Shown here piece after piece: positions 47,178-56,247 of a DNA stretch of 64,000 nt. The stretch is from an uncultured Methylocystaceae bacterium (GTDB lineage: Bacteria; Pseudomonadota; Alphaproteobacteria; Rhizobiales; Beijerinckiaceae), in assembly GCA_937870755.1 (NCBI GenBank), contig CALMZV010000051.1, forward strand, positions 23,236 to 87,235, in the 5' to 3' direction. The position numbers and the translations under genes are program-made. Position 1 is the stretch's first letter, and every line of letters starts with the position of its first letter. Under the pieces are notes generated by a model. That model saw only the letters and a program-made list of their open reading frames with translations. It searched no databases and was not told the DNA's origin.

Positions 47178-48185
47178 ATGAGCGGCCAACGACAGCTCTG
47201 GCAGGATCGCGCGAAGGGCGTCGGCATCGTGCTGGTGGTGTTCGGCCATGTGCTGCGCGGGCTGATGGCCGCGGGTATCGCGCCCGATGCGGCCTGGACG
47301 CGCGCGCTCGACTACACGCTCTACACGTTCCACATGCCGTTGTTCTTTCTGCTGGCCGGTCTCAACGCCGAGCGCAGCCTGCGGCGCGGCGCCGCCGGTT
47401 TCCTTCGCGACAAGCTGCACACGATCGTGTGGCCGTATTTCCTCTGGTCTTTCGTGCAGGGGATCGTGCAGATCAAAATGGCGGGCCTCGTCAACGGCGC
47501 CTTCACGAGCGACGTTTTCCGCACGATCCTCTACGAGCCGATCGCCCAGTTCTGGTTTCTCTACGGGCTCATGGTGTGTCACATCGGCTTCGTCGTGCTC
47601 GGCCGCAGCCGCGCGCTGCTGCTGGCGGGCGCCGTCGTGGCGGTGGCGGCCTCGCCGTTCGCGCCGTTTTATCCAGGCAAGTACCTTTTCAATTTCGGCT
47701 TCTATGTCTGCGGCGTCGTTCTGTCGGCGCGACTGGCGCAATGGGGCGCGGCGCGCGACGGCCGCGATGGCGCATGGCTTTTCCTCGCGCTTGCGGGCTT
47801 TGCAGGCGCGGTCTGGGCCGCCCATGCGACCGGATACGATTACGCGTCGCCCGCCGCGATTCCGGCGGCGGCGTTCGGCATCGCGGCGACGCTGATCGCC
47901 TGCAAGACAATGGGCGGCGCGTTTGGCCGCGTGTTCGCGACGGTCGGCGCCATGTCGATGACCATCTATATCCTGCACATCATGGCCGGGGCCGGCGCGC
48001 GCGTCGTAATGATGCGGCTCGGCGTTCCGCACGACCCGTTCGTGTATCTCGTCGTCGCGACGTTCGTCGGCGTCGCCGCGCCGATGGTCGCGCATATGGC
48101 GCTTGCGCGAATGGGGTGGCTCGCGACGCTCGGTCTTGCGCCGGCGCGCAGACCGGCGCCGCGGCTTGCCGGGCAGGGCGCGTGA
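47178..48185 (+). CDS. Acyltransferase 3-family membrane protein
   Basis: 335 residues with about 10 transmembrane helices. The catalytic-type N-terminus reads RAKGVGIVLVVFGHVLRGLM, with the family's conserved His; FHMPLFFLLAGL and LHTIVWPYFLW follow. Members transfer acetyl or other acyl groups to sugars in polysaccharides. AAGGAG sits at ideal distance before ATG 47178, which decides the start over ATG 47100. Its stop is 6 bp from the convergent secreted-protein gene. Acylation of the EPS made by the neighbours is inferred. Confidence 0.88.
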   Translation: MSGQRQLWQDRAKGVGIVLVVFGHVLRGLMAAGIAPDAAWTRALDYTLYTFHMPLFFLLAGLNAERSLRRGAAGFLRDKLHTIVWPYFLWSFVQGIVQIKMAGLVNGAFTSDVFRTILYEPIAQFWFLYGLMVCHIGFVVLGRSRALLLAGAVVAVAASPFAPFYPGKYLFNFGFYVCGVVLSARLAQWGAARDGRDGAWLFLALAGFAGAVWAAHATGYDYASPAAIPAAAFGIAATLIACKTMGGAFGRVFATVGAMSMTIYILHIMAGAGARVVMMRLGVPHDPFVYLVVATFVGVAAPMVAHMALARMGWLATLGLAPARRPAPRLAGQGA

Positions 48186-48191
48186 ATCGCT

Positions 48192-49361
48192 TCAGCGCGG
48201 CGCGATCCTGACGCGTACACGCACGAGCACGCGCTCGGCGCCCGCCACGCAGCCGTTGTTCCTTATCTGCGCAAAATAGAGAAACGGCGTGTCGCCGGCG
48301 TTGTCGAAATTGCGGCCTTCGGCCTGCGGATCGAGAAGCGCGGGATAGGCGATGGTCATGCCGTCGCGGTTCCTGCCGCCGTCGCAGGCGTCGTGAATGA
48401 CCGCGCCCGCCATCAACAGCGCGGGCGCGCTCCAGCCGATCAGATCGCGCGAGGTCGCATAATAGAATCCGGCGACGGGAAACCTGCCGTCCACGCGCGG
48501 GGCTTCCCACACCGCGACGAACGTTCCGTTCGCGCGATACCGCACGAGGGCGCCGACCGGAAAGCCGAATGTGTCGGCCGGCGCGCAAGACGCTTGCGCC
48601 GCGCGCGCGTCGGTGGCGTAGGGATCGCTCCAGCGCACGGTGAAATCGCGCCCGTCGTAGCCACGCCACCCGTCGGATTTCAGCGGATCGGCGTTGCGGA
48701 TGAGACAGGCGCCGAATTTCTGCCCGTCCCAGCCCGTCGTCGAAACGAAGGCGTATACGAAGCGGCCGTGCGCGACCATGTTTGAGGGCGAGAAGAAGCC
48801 GCGATGACGCATCTGGCCCACATGCTGGCGAAACGGCGCGGCGGCGACGACCAGTGGCTGCATCGGCTGGAATCGCCGCGCGCCGTCGTCGGAGCGGAAG
48901 GCGAGCACGCTGTTCCACCAGCACGCCATGCCGTCTTTCGACACGCAACGGCCGGGATAGGCTTCCGCGTGATATTCGTTGTGAACGAGCGCGGCGATGC
49001 GCTTGCCGTCGAGCGCCCACAGCGATGTGATGTAGCGCCGGCCGTCGTGCCTGGCGGGGTCTTCGTTGTCGCCGGACGACAGCGCGACCGAGCAATCGAT
49101 CTTCAGGCGGTCGAGGTCCGGGCCGCGCAGCGCGCGCGCCTCGTGATGCAGGGCGAACATCGCCACGCCTGCATCGGTGCGCACCGCACGCGGGTTGACG
49201 TCCGGCATGTCGACGGGGGCGCAGCGGTCGGTTCTGGAATCGAAGACCTTCTGCGCGCGCCCGTCGAGAGAAAGGCGTAGCGCGGGAGCATCCTGCGCGC
49301 AGGCGGGGGTTGCGACCGCACAGGCCGCGGCGAGCGCGCGTGCGGCGCGCTCAATACGCAT
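48192..49361 (-). CDS. Secreted beta-propeller-like protein of unknown function in the EPS operon
   Basis: 389 residues with a Sec signal peptide (RAARALAAACAVATPACA, cleavage near AQD). The body contains repeating W/Y-rich strands (RRYITSLWALDGKRIAALVHNEYH, SNMVAHGRFVYAFVSTTGWDG, GFYYATSRDLIGWSAPALL) and one Asp-box-like turn, SDDGARRF (about 160-167). This resembles sialidase or GH43-like propellers, but no catalytic set can be assigned. Six or more Cys suggest disulfides. It overlaps the phosphoglycosyltransferase gene by 11 bp, so it is co-expressed with EPS initiation. A glycan-cleaving or glycan-binding role is inferred. Confidence 0.75.
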   Translation of the reverse strand: MRIERAARALAAACAVATPACAQDAPALRLSLDGRAQKVFDSRTDRCAPVDMPDVNPRAVRTDAGVAMFALHHEARALRGPDLDRLKIDCSVALSSGDNEDPARHDGRRYITSLWALDGKRIAALVHNEYHAEAYPGRCVSKDGMACWWNSVLAFRSDDGARRFQPMQPLVVAAAPFRQHVGQMRHRGFFSPSNMVAHGRFVYAFVSTTGWDGQKFGACLIRNADPLKSDGWRGYDGRDFTVRWSDPYATDARAAQASCAPADTFGFPVGALVRYRANGTFVAVWEAPRVDGRFPVAGFYYATSRDLIGWSAPALLMAGAVIHDACDGGRNRDGMTIAYPALLDPQAEGRNFDNAGDTPFLYFAQIRNNGCVAGAERVLVRVRVRIAPR

Positions 49362-50904
49362 TCTCGGCTTTCAGGAGCGCGACCGGCGTCATGGCGAGAA
49401 TGTAGACGTCGAGCATGAGCGACCAGTTCTCGATGTAGAACAGGTCGTGCTCCACGCGCCGCTGGATTTTCTCTTCCGTGTCGGTTTCCCCGCGCCAGCC
49501 GTGAATCTGCGCCCATCCGGTCAGCCCCGGGCGCACGCGGTGGCGGGCGAAGTAGCCGTCCACAACCTCATCGTAGAGGTGATCGGCGGCGCGCGCGTGC
49601 ACGGCGTGCGGGCGCGGGCCGACGAGCGACAGGTTCCCCTTGAAAACCACGTTGAACAGCTGCGGCAGTTCGTCGAGCGAGGTCTTGCGGATGATGCGGC
49701 CGACGCGCGTGACGCGGGGGTCGTCGCGCGTGACGAGTTTGGAGGCCGTGTTGTCGAGCTTGTCGACGTACATCGACCGGAACTTGAACACTTCGATCAG
49801 CTCGTTGTTGAACCCGTAGCGCTTCTGGCGAAACAGCACGGGCCCCGGCGAGTCGAGCTTGATGGCGAGCGCGACCGCCATCATGATCGGCGATAGAAGC
49901 AGCAGCGCGACCGCGCCGACGATTTTGTCGAACGCGGTCTTGAGAACGACGTCCCAATCGGCGATCGGCTTGTCGAACACGTCGAGCACCGGCACGTTGC
50001 CGATCCACGAATAGGAGCGCGGGCGGAAGCGCAGCTTGTTGGTGTGCGCGGCCAGCCGGATGTCGATCGGCAGCACCCACAATTTGCGCAGCATGTGCAG
50101 AAGGCGCTGTTCGGCGGTGATCGGCAGCGCGAAGATGACGAGGTCGATGCGCGTGTGGCGCGCGAATTCGACGAGGTCTTCCACCGTGCCGAGCTTGGGA
50201 AAGCCCGCAATCACGTCCGGCGCGCGCTCGTCCGTGCGGTCGTCGAACACGCCGCAGATGCGGATGTCGGAATGTTTCTGGGCGGCCAGATCGCGCAGCA
50301 ATTGCTCGCCCGCGGGGCCGCCGCCGACGACCACCGTGCGGCGGTCGAGGCGCCCCGACGCGGTGAGCGCGCGCACGATGACGGACAGAACGAGGCGCTC
50401 GGCGATCAGCAGCGCAAGGCCGGTCGCCCACCAGGCCAGCAGCCACACCCGCGAATAGGCGCCGTCGAGCTTGAGGAAGAACACAGCGCCGAGCGCGAGA
50501 AGAAACACCAGACTCCAGCCGCCGACGATGCGGAAGCCTTGATAAAGCGGGTCTCGAAACACGCCGACGCGGTTGATGTCGAGCGCCTGGAACGCGAACA
50601 TCGCCAGCGCGACGACGCCGAACACCGCGACCACATATTCAACGCCCATCGGCTGGCGGATGTAGAGATGAAAGACGAGAAAGCCGGAGAGCGTCAGCAG
50701 CAGAAAGTCCACGATGCGCACGACGCCGGACAGAACGATCGGCGAATAGGCCTTGCGTGGCGTCTGTCCCGCCAGCGCTTCGGCTAGCGCGGCGCGGCGC
50801 GCGCCTTCCTGCGCGCGCTGGAGCGTCAGTTGCGGGCCGTCCGGCTTCCGGGGCTGTTCGTCGGGCGCGAGATCGCGCAGGTCGCGGGCGGAAAAGGCGG
50901 CCAT
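49351..50904 (-). CDS. Undecaprenyl-phosphate glycosylphosphotransferase (WcaJ/WbaP-type), EPS initiation
   Basis: It transfers the first sugar phosphate from a UDP-sugar to undecaprenyl phosphate. The 517 residues comprise a cytoplasmic N-terminus, four transmembrane helices (about 60-180), a nucleotide-binding-like CoA_binding_3 domain (about 190-310; RTVVVGGGPAGEQLL) and a C-terminal catalytic domain. The latter has KIVGAVALLLLSPIM, KRYGFNNELIEVFKFRSM, LDELPQLFNVVFKGNLSLVGPRP and RPGLTGWAQIHGWRGET. ATG 50904 overlaps the glycosyltransferase stop (ATGA). Confidence 0.94.
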   Translation of the reverse strand: MAAFSARDLRDLAPDEQPRKPDGPQLTLQRAQEGARRAALAEALAGQTPRKAYSPIVLSGVVRIVDFLLLTLSGFLVFHLYIRQPMGVEYVVAVFGVVALAMFAFQALDINRVGVFRDPLYQGFRIVGGWSLVFLLALGAVFFLKLDGAYSRVWLLAWWATGLALLIAERLVLSVIVRALTASGRLDRRTVVVGGGPAGEQLLRDLAAQKHSDIRICGVFDDRTDERAPDVIAGFPKLGTVEDLVEFARHTRIDLVIFALPITAEQRLLHMLRKLWVLPIDIRLAAHTNKLRFRPRSYSWIGNVPVLDVFDKPIADWDVVLKTAFDKIVGAVALLLLSPIMMAVALAIKLDSPGPVLFRQKRYGFNNELIEVFKFRSMYVDKLDNTASKLVTRDDPRVTRVGRIIRKTSLDELPQLFNVVFKGNLSLVGPRPHAVHARAADHLYDEVVDGYFARHRVRPGLTGWAQIHGWRGETDTEEKIQRRVEHDLFYIENWSLMLDVYILAMTPVALLKAENAY

Positions 50905-52112
50905 CAGATACCTCTCGTGCGGCCCGCCGCGGCCGCTGGCCGGTCGGTTGCGGCGGTCGATTGCTGCTTGCGCGCCAGAGCCTCGCGATAGCCGGCGAGG
51001 ACGCCTTCGGCCATGTTCGGCAGCGTGAACTTTTCGCCGACGAACGCGGCGAGCCGATCGGCCTCCGCGCGCCGTTCGCTGTCCGGCCGGGTGATCATGC
51101 GCGCGATCGCGTAGGCGAGAAGTTCCGGCTTGTCGCAGGCGATCAGGCTCGGGGCGCAGGGGCCGAAGATTTCGGGAATGCCGCCGACATCGGTCGCCAC
51201 CATCGGAATGCGGGCGCCGGCCGCCTCCAGCACGACATAGGGCAGGGATTCCGCGCGGCTCGGCACGACGAGCGCGCGGCCGAGGCGAAACGCGGCGCGT
51301 GCGGGCATGGCGCCGGCGAACCGCACCCGGTCCTGCAGGCCCAGGCGCGCGGCGTGCGCCGTCAGCATCGCCTCGTCCGGGCCGGATCCGACAAGCACCA
51401 ACGAGGGCGTCACCCCGCTTGCGCGCTGCACCAGCGGCAGCGCGTCGATAAGCGTGTCGATGCCTTTGGCGGAGCGCAGTTCGCCCACATAGAGCAGGTC
51501 GGCCGCATCGTCGGCGGGCGGAACGGGTTCGAGTTCGGCCGCGCTCACGCCGTTGACGATGACGCGCGCGAGAGCGGGCGAGGGGCCGACGAATTCGGCG
51601 TAACGCGCGCCGATATAGGCGCTTTCGAACAGCAGAAGATCGGTCGCCGGCGCGAGCGCGCGTTCGACGGCCATATAGACGGCGTGGGTGCGCGTGCCCG
51701 GGCGATAGTTGAAGGAGCCGCCGTGCGGGGTGTAGGCGCGCACGGGCCGGCGGTTGCCGAAGCGGGCGGGAAGCCTGGCGTAGGCGCCGCCCTTGGCGCC
51801 GTGGCCGTGCACCACGTCCGGGTCGATTTCGTTCAGGCGCCGAACGATGCGGGCGAATGCGAGCGCATCGCCCGGATGGGCCTGCCGATGCATGGGCATG
51901 CGCGCGACGCCGAGCGCGAGCGCCGGCGCGAGCTCGTTCAACACCTCGTCGGCGCGAGCGCCGCCTGTGGAGGAATCGGCGATGATGCCCACCTTGTGGC
52001 CGCGCGCGGCCTGCTCGCGCGTGAGGTCGGCCACATGGCGGAACAATCCGCCGAGCGGCGCGCGGAACACATGCACGATCTTGAGGGATCGGCCCGGCTC
52101 GTCGTTCATCAT
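50904..52112 (-). CDS. GT4-type glycosyltransferase (EPS)
   Basis: 402 residues, GT-B fold. The N-terminal domain opens KIVHVFRAPLGGLFRHVADLTREQAARGHKVG with the Gly-rich loop. VVHGHGAKGGAYARL and AYTPHGGSFNY lie in the acceptor side. The donor domain has LLYVGELRSAKGIDTLIDAL and the GT4 motif SRAESLPYVVLEAAGARIPMVATDVGGIPEI. It starts with two Met codons, 3 bp apart. It is the only clear glycosyltransferase in this EPS locus apart from the initiating enzyme. Confidence 0.92.
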   Translation of the reverse strand: MMNDEPGRSLKIVHVFRAPLGGLFRHVADLTREQAARGHKVGIIADSSTGGARADEVLNELAPALALGVARMPMHRQAHPGDALAFARIVRRLNEIDPDVVHGHGAKGGAYARLPARFGNRRPVRAYTPHGGSFNYRPGTRTHAVYMAVERALAPATDLLLFESAYIGARYAEFVGPSPALARVIVNGVSAAELEPVPPADDAADLLYVGELRSAKGIDTLIDALPLVQRASGVTPSLVLVGSGPDEAMLTAHAARLGLQDRVRFAGAMPARAAFRLGRALVVPSRAESLPYVVLEAAGARIPMVATDVGGIPEIFGPCAPSLIACDKPELLAYAIARMITRPDSERRAEADRLAAFVGEKFTLPNMAEGVLAGYREALARKQQSTAATDRPAAAAGRTRGI

Positions 52113-52154
52113 TTTGTCCGCCCTGTCGATTGGCGGACATTTAGGATGAAAAGT

Positions 52155-52709
52155 TCAAAAGAACCGTTCACGAATCCGGATCGTGTCGCCGGGGCGCACG
52201 GGCTGGTTCATCGGCACTTCGGCCGTCACCTGCGCGCCGTTCTGCACGCGCGTGACGATGGCGGAGGACTGGGCGGCCCGCGGGCCGAACCCGCCGGCGA
52301 TGGCGACCGCGGTCTGCACGGTCATGCCATTGACGTAAGGATATTGCCCGCCGGTCGTCACCTCGCCCAGAATGAAGAAGGGCCGATAGGCCTCCACCTC
52401 GGTGGAGACGCGCGGGTCGCGCAGATAGCCGTTGCGCAGGCGCGCCTCGACGGCGCCGCGCACCATGTCCGGCGTCATGCCGTCGACGCGCACGGAGCCG
52501 ATGAGCGGCATGGAGATATGGCCGCTGGCGTCGACCGTGTAGGAATTGGACAGCGAATCCTGCCCGTAGACGATCACGCGCAGCCGGTCGCCGGTGGAGA
52601 CGGCATAGCTCTGGTCGGCCAGCGCGATCGGGTCGGCCTTGTAGCGGCCGGCGCATCCGCCGAGCGACAGTGCGAGAACGAGGCAGAAGCTGGCGGTCGG
52701 ACGCAGCAT
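52155..52709 (-). CDS. Wza-like polysaccharide export lipoprotein (short form)
   Basis: 184 residues. The signal peptide ends in lipobox SLGGC (about residue 19). The Poly_export domain runs about 30-105 (YAVSTGDRLRVIVYGQDSLSNSYTVDASGHISMPLIGSV) and one SLBB-like beta-grasp follows (FFILGEVTTGGQYPYVNGMTV). It lacks the long C-terminal part with the membrane-spanning helix of E. coli Wza, as is common in alphaproteobacteria. It is the first gene of the minus-strand EPS operon and divergent from the Wzc-like gene. Confidence 0.92.
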   Translation of the reverse strand: MLRPTASFCLVLALSLGGCAGRYKADPIALADQSYAVSTGDRLRVIVYGQDSLSNSYTVDASGHISMPLIGSVRVDGMTPDMVRGAVEARLRNGYLRDPRVSTEVEAYRPFFILGEVTTGGQYPYVNGMTVQTAVAIAGGFGPRAAQSSAIVTRVQNGAQVTAEVPMNQPVRPGDTIRIRERFF

Positions 52710-52799
52710 TGGTTCACCGTTGCAGCGCGTCGCCCACGGGAGGTTCGACCCTGGCGCGAAGATCGAGCTGGGCGCGCGCCAGGAATTTTTTAAGCGCCC

Positions 52800-52869
52800 A
52801 TGGTTAACAAATGCTCACTCGCGACCCCGTTTCGGGCGTCGGCGATATGGTTAACCGCCTCTCAACCAT
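52800..52869. promoter_or_regulatory. Candidate CtrA sites between the divergent wza-like and wzc-like genes
   Basis: ATGGTTAA at 52800-52807 is TTAACCAT on the minus strand, toward the wza-like gene. TTAA-N7-TCAACCAT occupies 52851-52869 on the plus strand, one base from the full CtrA form TTAA-N7-TTAACCAT, 41 bp before the wzc-like start. It overlaps a second ATGGTTAA at 52847-52854. Confidence 0.5.
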
Positions 52870-52909
52870 AAGTGGGTCAAATCCGGGTCATCCAGAGTCG
52901 GAGTTGAAC

Positions 52910-54997
52910 ATGAGCGCCGAGTCGCAGCGCACCATCGGGCAGCCGGTCGCCAACGACGAGATCGATCTCGTCGGCATGTGGTCGCTCATATCCGCGCGGC
53001 GCAAGTGGATCGTAGCGCCGACGCTCGCCGCGCTGCTCGGCAGCGTGGCCTTCGTGCATCTCGTCAAGCCGCGCTACACGGCCGAAGCGCGCGTTCTTCT
53101 GGAAGTGCAGGACGCCTATGCGCCGCGCGCCGAAAAGACCGATCCCAGCGGCGGCGCCGGAATCGACAGCGAGGCGGTCGGCAGCCAGGTGCAGCTCATC
53201 AGCTCGCGCGATCTGGCTCGGCGCGTCGTCAAGCAGGCGGGTCTTGCAGGCGACCCGGAATTCGATCCGCTGGCCAAGGGCCTGGGGCCCATCTCCCAGA
53301 TTCTGGTTCTGACGGGCCTGAAGCGCGATCCCACGCAGATGGCGCCCGAGGACCGCGTGCTGGAAACCTATTACGACAAGCTGACCGTGTTCTCGCCGCC
53401 CAAGACGCGCGTTCTGAACATCGAGTTCCAGTCGAACGATCCCGACACCGCCGCGCGCGGCGCCAACACGATCGCGGAGGTCTACCTGGACTTCCAGCAG
53501 GAGGCCAAGCGCGACGTGGCGCGCCAGGCCGCCGCCTCGCTCGGCGCGGCGGTCGGCGATCTCAAGACGCGGGTGGCGGCGGCCGAGGCGAAGGCCGAGG
53601 AGTTCCGCGCGCAGACGGGCCTGTTCGTCGGCGCGAACAATACGTCGATCAACGCCCAGCAGCTGGGCGAGGTGAACACCGAACTCACCCGCGCGCGCTC
53701 CCAGCAGGCGGACGCGCAGGCCAAGGCGCGGCTGATCCGCGAGATGATCCGTCAGGGTCGCATCGGCGAGATTCCCGATGTCGCCAACAACGAACTCGTG
53801 CGTCGCATTTCCGAACAGCGCGTGAGCGTCAAGGCGCAGATCGCGCTGGAATCGCGCACGCTGCTGTCGGGCCATCCGCGCATCAAGGAATTGAACGGAC
53901 AACTCGCCGACCTCGAAACCGAATTGCGGCTGGCCGGCGAAAAGACCGCCCGCACGCTCGAAAACGAGGCGCGGATCGCCGGCGCGCGGGTGGAGAATCT
54001 TTCCGCCACGCTCGACCAGCAGAAAAAGACCATCGGCGCCTCCAGCGCGGACGAAGTGCAGCTGCGCGAACTGGAGCGGTCCGCGCGCCTGCTGAAGGAC
54101 GAGCTGGAGGCCACCACCACCAAATATCAGGAAGCGCTCGCGGCGCAGAATTCCAGGGCGACGCCGGCGGATGCGCGCATCATCTCGCGCGCGCGGGCGC
54201 CGCAGAACCCCACCTTCCCGAAGAAACTGCCGATCATCGGCTTCTCCACCATCGCGGCGCTGGTGCTCTCTCTCGGCGGCGTGGTGGCGGCGCATCTTCT
54301 CACCACGCCGCCGCCCGTGCGGATGGCGGCGCCGGCGCCGGTCGGTCGGCGCGAGGACGAGATGGTCGCCGGGGAGCCTGCGACGGCCGTCGAATTGCCT
54401 GCGCCGAACATGGGCGCCGCGCGCCAGGCCGGTCCCGCGGTGGCGGCGCGCGCGGAAGATGCGGCCCGCGCGCTCGCCCCGCGCGTGCTGGCGGCGCGAC
54501 CGGACGGATTCGGCCTGCTGGCGATCGCCGCCTCGGACGGGGCGGGCGACGAGGGATTCGCACTGGCGCTCGCGCGCGCGCTGGCGGGCGAGGCGCGCGT
54601 CGTGCTGACGGCGATGGGCGCGGGCGTCGTCACGCCCGCCGGCGCCGACATCGGCCTCGCGCAACTCGCCAGCGGCGCGGCGCGGTTCGGCGACGCCATC
54701 CATCGCGATCCGGCCTCGCGGCTCCATTACGTGACGGCGGGCGCCGACGCCGCCCACGAGGCCGACGGTCTGGGCGCCACGCTCGACGCGCTGAGCGAAG
54801 CCTACGAGATCGTGGTCGTCGGCGCACCGCGCGACCTGAGCGTGGAGGAAGCCGCGACGCTGGCGTTGCGCGCCGGTTACGGCGCCGTCTACGCGCAGGA
54901 CGAGGCGGCGGCCGCGCGGCTGGTCGCGGCGCTCGAAAGCGCGGGCCTGCCGCATGTCGCGCTGGTGGGCGAGGCCGTGCGCACGAGCGCGGCCTGA
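52910..54997 (+). CDS. Wzc/GumC-like polysaccharide co-polymerase with degenerate kinase domain
   Basis: 695 residues. ATG 52910 (GGAG upstream) was chosen over in-frame ATGs at 52811 and 52847 because the latter lie in the regulatory sites. A Wzz domain with its first transmembrane helix (about 35-55) is followed by a periplasmic coiled coil (about 190-425; QQEAKRDVARQAAASLGAAVGDL, LRELERSARLLKDELEATTTKYQ), the Pro-rich NPTFPKKLPIIGF and a second helix. The cytoplasmic part (about 525-690) resembles a BY-kinase, but the Walker A position reads AIAASDGAGDEGFALAL, without GK[ST]. There is no C-terminal Tyr cluster. It probably controls chain length without kinase activity. Confidence 0.9.
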   Translation: MSAESQRTIGQPVANDEIDLVGMWSLISARRKWIVAPTLAALLGSVAFVHLVKPRYTAEARVLLEVQDAYAPRAEKTDPSGGAGIDSEAVGSQVQLISSRDLARRVVKQAGLAGDPEFDPLAKGLGPISQILVLTGLKRDPTQMAPEDRVLETYYDKLTVFSPPKTRVLNIEFQSNDPDTAARGANTIAEVYLDFQQEAKRDVARQAAASLGAAVGDLKTRVAAAEAKAEEFRAQTGLFVGANNTSINAQQLGEVNTELTRARSQQADAQAKARLIREMIRQGRIGEIPDVANNELVRRISEQRVSVKAQIALESRTLLSGHPRIKELNGQLADLETELRLAGEKTARTLENEARIAGARVENLSATLDQQKKTIGASSADEVQLRELERSARLLKDELEATTTKYQEALAAQNSRATPADARIISRARAPQNPTFPKKLPIIGFSTIAALVLSLGGVVAAHLLTTPPPVRMAAPAPVGRREDEMVAGEPATAVELPAPNMGAARQAGPAVAARAEDAARALAPRVLAARPDGFGLLAIAASDGAGDEGFALALARALAGEARVVLTAMGAGVVTPAGADIGLAQLASGAARFGDAIHRDPASRLHYVTAGADAAHEADGLGATLDALSEAYEIVVVGAPRDLSVEEAATLALRAGYGAVYAQDEAAAARLVAALESAGLPHVALVGEAVRTSAA

Positions 54998-55003
54998 GCG
55001 TTT

Positions 55004-56161
55004 TCAGAAAGGCCCGGCGCGCATACGTTCGGCGAAGGCCAACGCCCAGGGCGTATGTTTGATCCTGCGTTTGAGATCGAGACGCGCGCGTTCGAGGCCC
55101 GCCCACACCGCGCCCGCCGCATCGACCGGCGCCACGACGTCGACGAGTTCGATCCGCTCGTCGCAGATCGCGGATTTGTAGCGCGCCTCGCCAACGCCCA
55201 GATCGAAACCGGAAAAGCCCCGCGCGCCGAGATCGCGCAGCAGCGCGCGCAGCAGCAGATCGCCGGGGCTTGCCCGGGCGATGTCCGGCGCGTTCGCGAA
55301 GGAATTGAACAGGCCGTGCCAGTGACGCCCGCGCGGCAGGCCGGCGTAGGTCGCCACGATCCGTTCGCCGGCAAGGAGCGCATAGAGATCGAGCGCGGGC
55401 GGCGTCGTGGCGGTCGCCAGAGAATCGAAAAAGGCGCGCGCGGCGACGCCCGACACGCCGGCGTCCTTGTTCTTCTGCGAGAACCGCGCCGTCTTCTGTT
55501 CGACGAAGGCGGCCAGAATCGTGCGCGCCCGTTCGGGCGTTCCGGCGCGTTCACAGCGCACCGGCCCCAGTTCCGCGAGTTTGGCGGCTTTCGATTTCAG
55601 CTTCTTGCGGGCGGCTTTGGAATCGGCGCGCGCGAGAAAGGCGTCGACGCTGTCGCCGAACGTCGCGCCGAAGGCGTCGCTCGGGCTCGCGCGCCCGGAC
55701 AGGCGGGCGAAGGGATTCGGCGCGCCGTTCCAGACGCGCGGCTGGTTGAGCAGCACGAACAGGTTCGGCCGTTCGGGCGCGGCGCGGGCGCCGGCGGCGA
55801 GCAGGCGGCGCGCCGCGGCCGCGTCGAGGTCGAAGCCCGGCCGCACGAGCGGCATGTTGAGATTGGAATGTTTGGCGCCGGCGTAGAGCGCCACGCGCAA
55901 CGGACCGCGACGGCGCACGACGAAGGGGGCGAGCAGCAGCGGGCGGTCGGCGGCGTCGTAGGCCACCACGATCATCGGCCGCGCGCCGTCGACCACGCTC
56001 ATGTGTTCGAGCCAGGGGACCGCGAAGCCGCGCGTCTGATACGCCGAGGCGGGGCTTTCGGCCTCGAGCGCCGCCCAGTCGCGCGACGCTTGCGCCACAT
56101 TGCCGAAGACGGCGACGCGGGAAACGCCGGGCAGGTCGTGGGGCGGGGGCGCTGTGGCCAT
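55004..56161 (-). CDS. GNAT/FemAB-like acyltransferase in the EPS locus
   Basis: 385 residues. The mid to C-terminal half shows the Acetyltransf_6/FemAB-like pattern seen in EPS and cellulose gene clusters: KAARKKLKSKAAKLAELGPVRCERA, FVEQKTARFSQKNK, YALLAGERIVATYAGLPRGRHWHGLFNSF and SPGDLLLRALLRDLGARGFSGFDLGVGEARYKS. It probably transfers an acyl or aminoacyl group to a sugar or lipid-linked intermediate. It ends 6 bp from the convergent co-polymerase gene and is divergent from the deacetylase gene. Confidence 0.83.
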   Translation of the reverse strand: MATAPPPHDLPGVSRVAVFGNVAQASRDWAALEAESPASAYQTRGFAVPWLEHMSVVDGARPMIVVAYDAADRPLLLAPFVVRRRGPLRVALYAGAKHSNLNMPLVRPGFDLDAAAARRLLAAGARAAPERPNLFVLLNQPRVWNGAPNPFARLSGRASPSDAFGATFGDSVDAFLARADSKAARKKLKSKAAKLAELGPVRCERAGTPERARTILAAFVEQKTARFSQKNKDAGVSGVAARAFFDSLATATTPPALDLYALLAGERIVATYAGLPRGRHWHGLFNSFANAPDIARASPGDLLLRALLRDLGARGFSGFDLGVGEARYKSAICDERIELVDVVAPVDAAGAVWAGLERARLDLKRRIKHTPWALAFAERMRAGPF

Positions 56162-56247
56162 AAATTCTCCGTCGCGCCGGCTTTATCAACAAAAGGTCAA
56201 GGAGAGCTTGCCATTGTCGGGGTTCGTGACCGGCGAGGGGAAGCGAC

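Noticed and set aside
52877..54955. Minus-strand open frame of 692 codons opposite the wzc-like gene
   Set aside because: Antisense shadow with no start signal or motif; the sense frame has Wzz and coiled-coil features.
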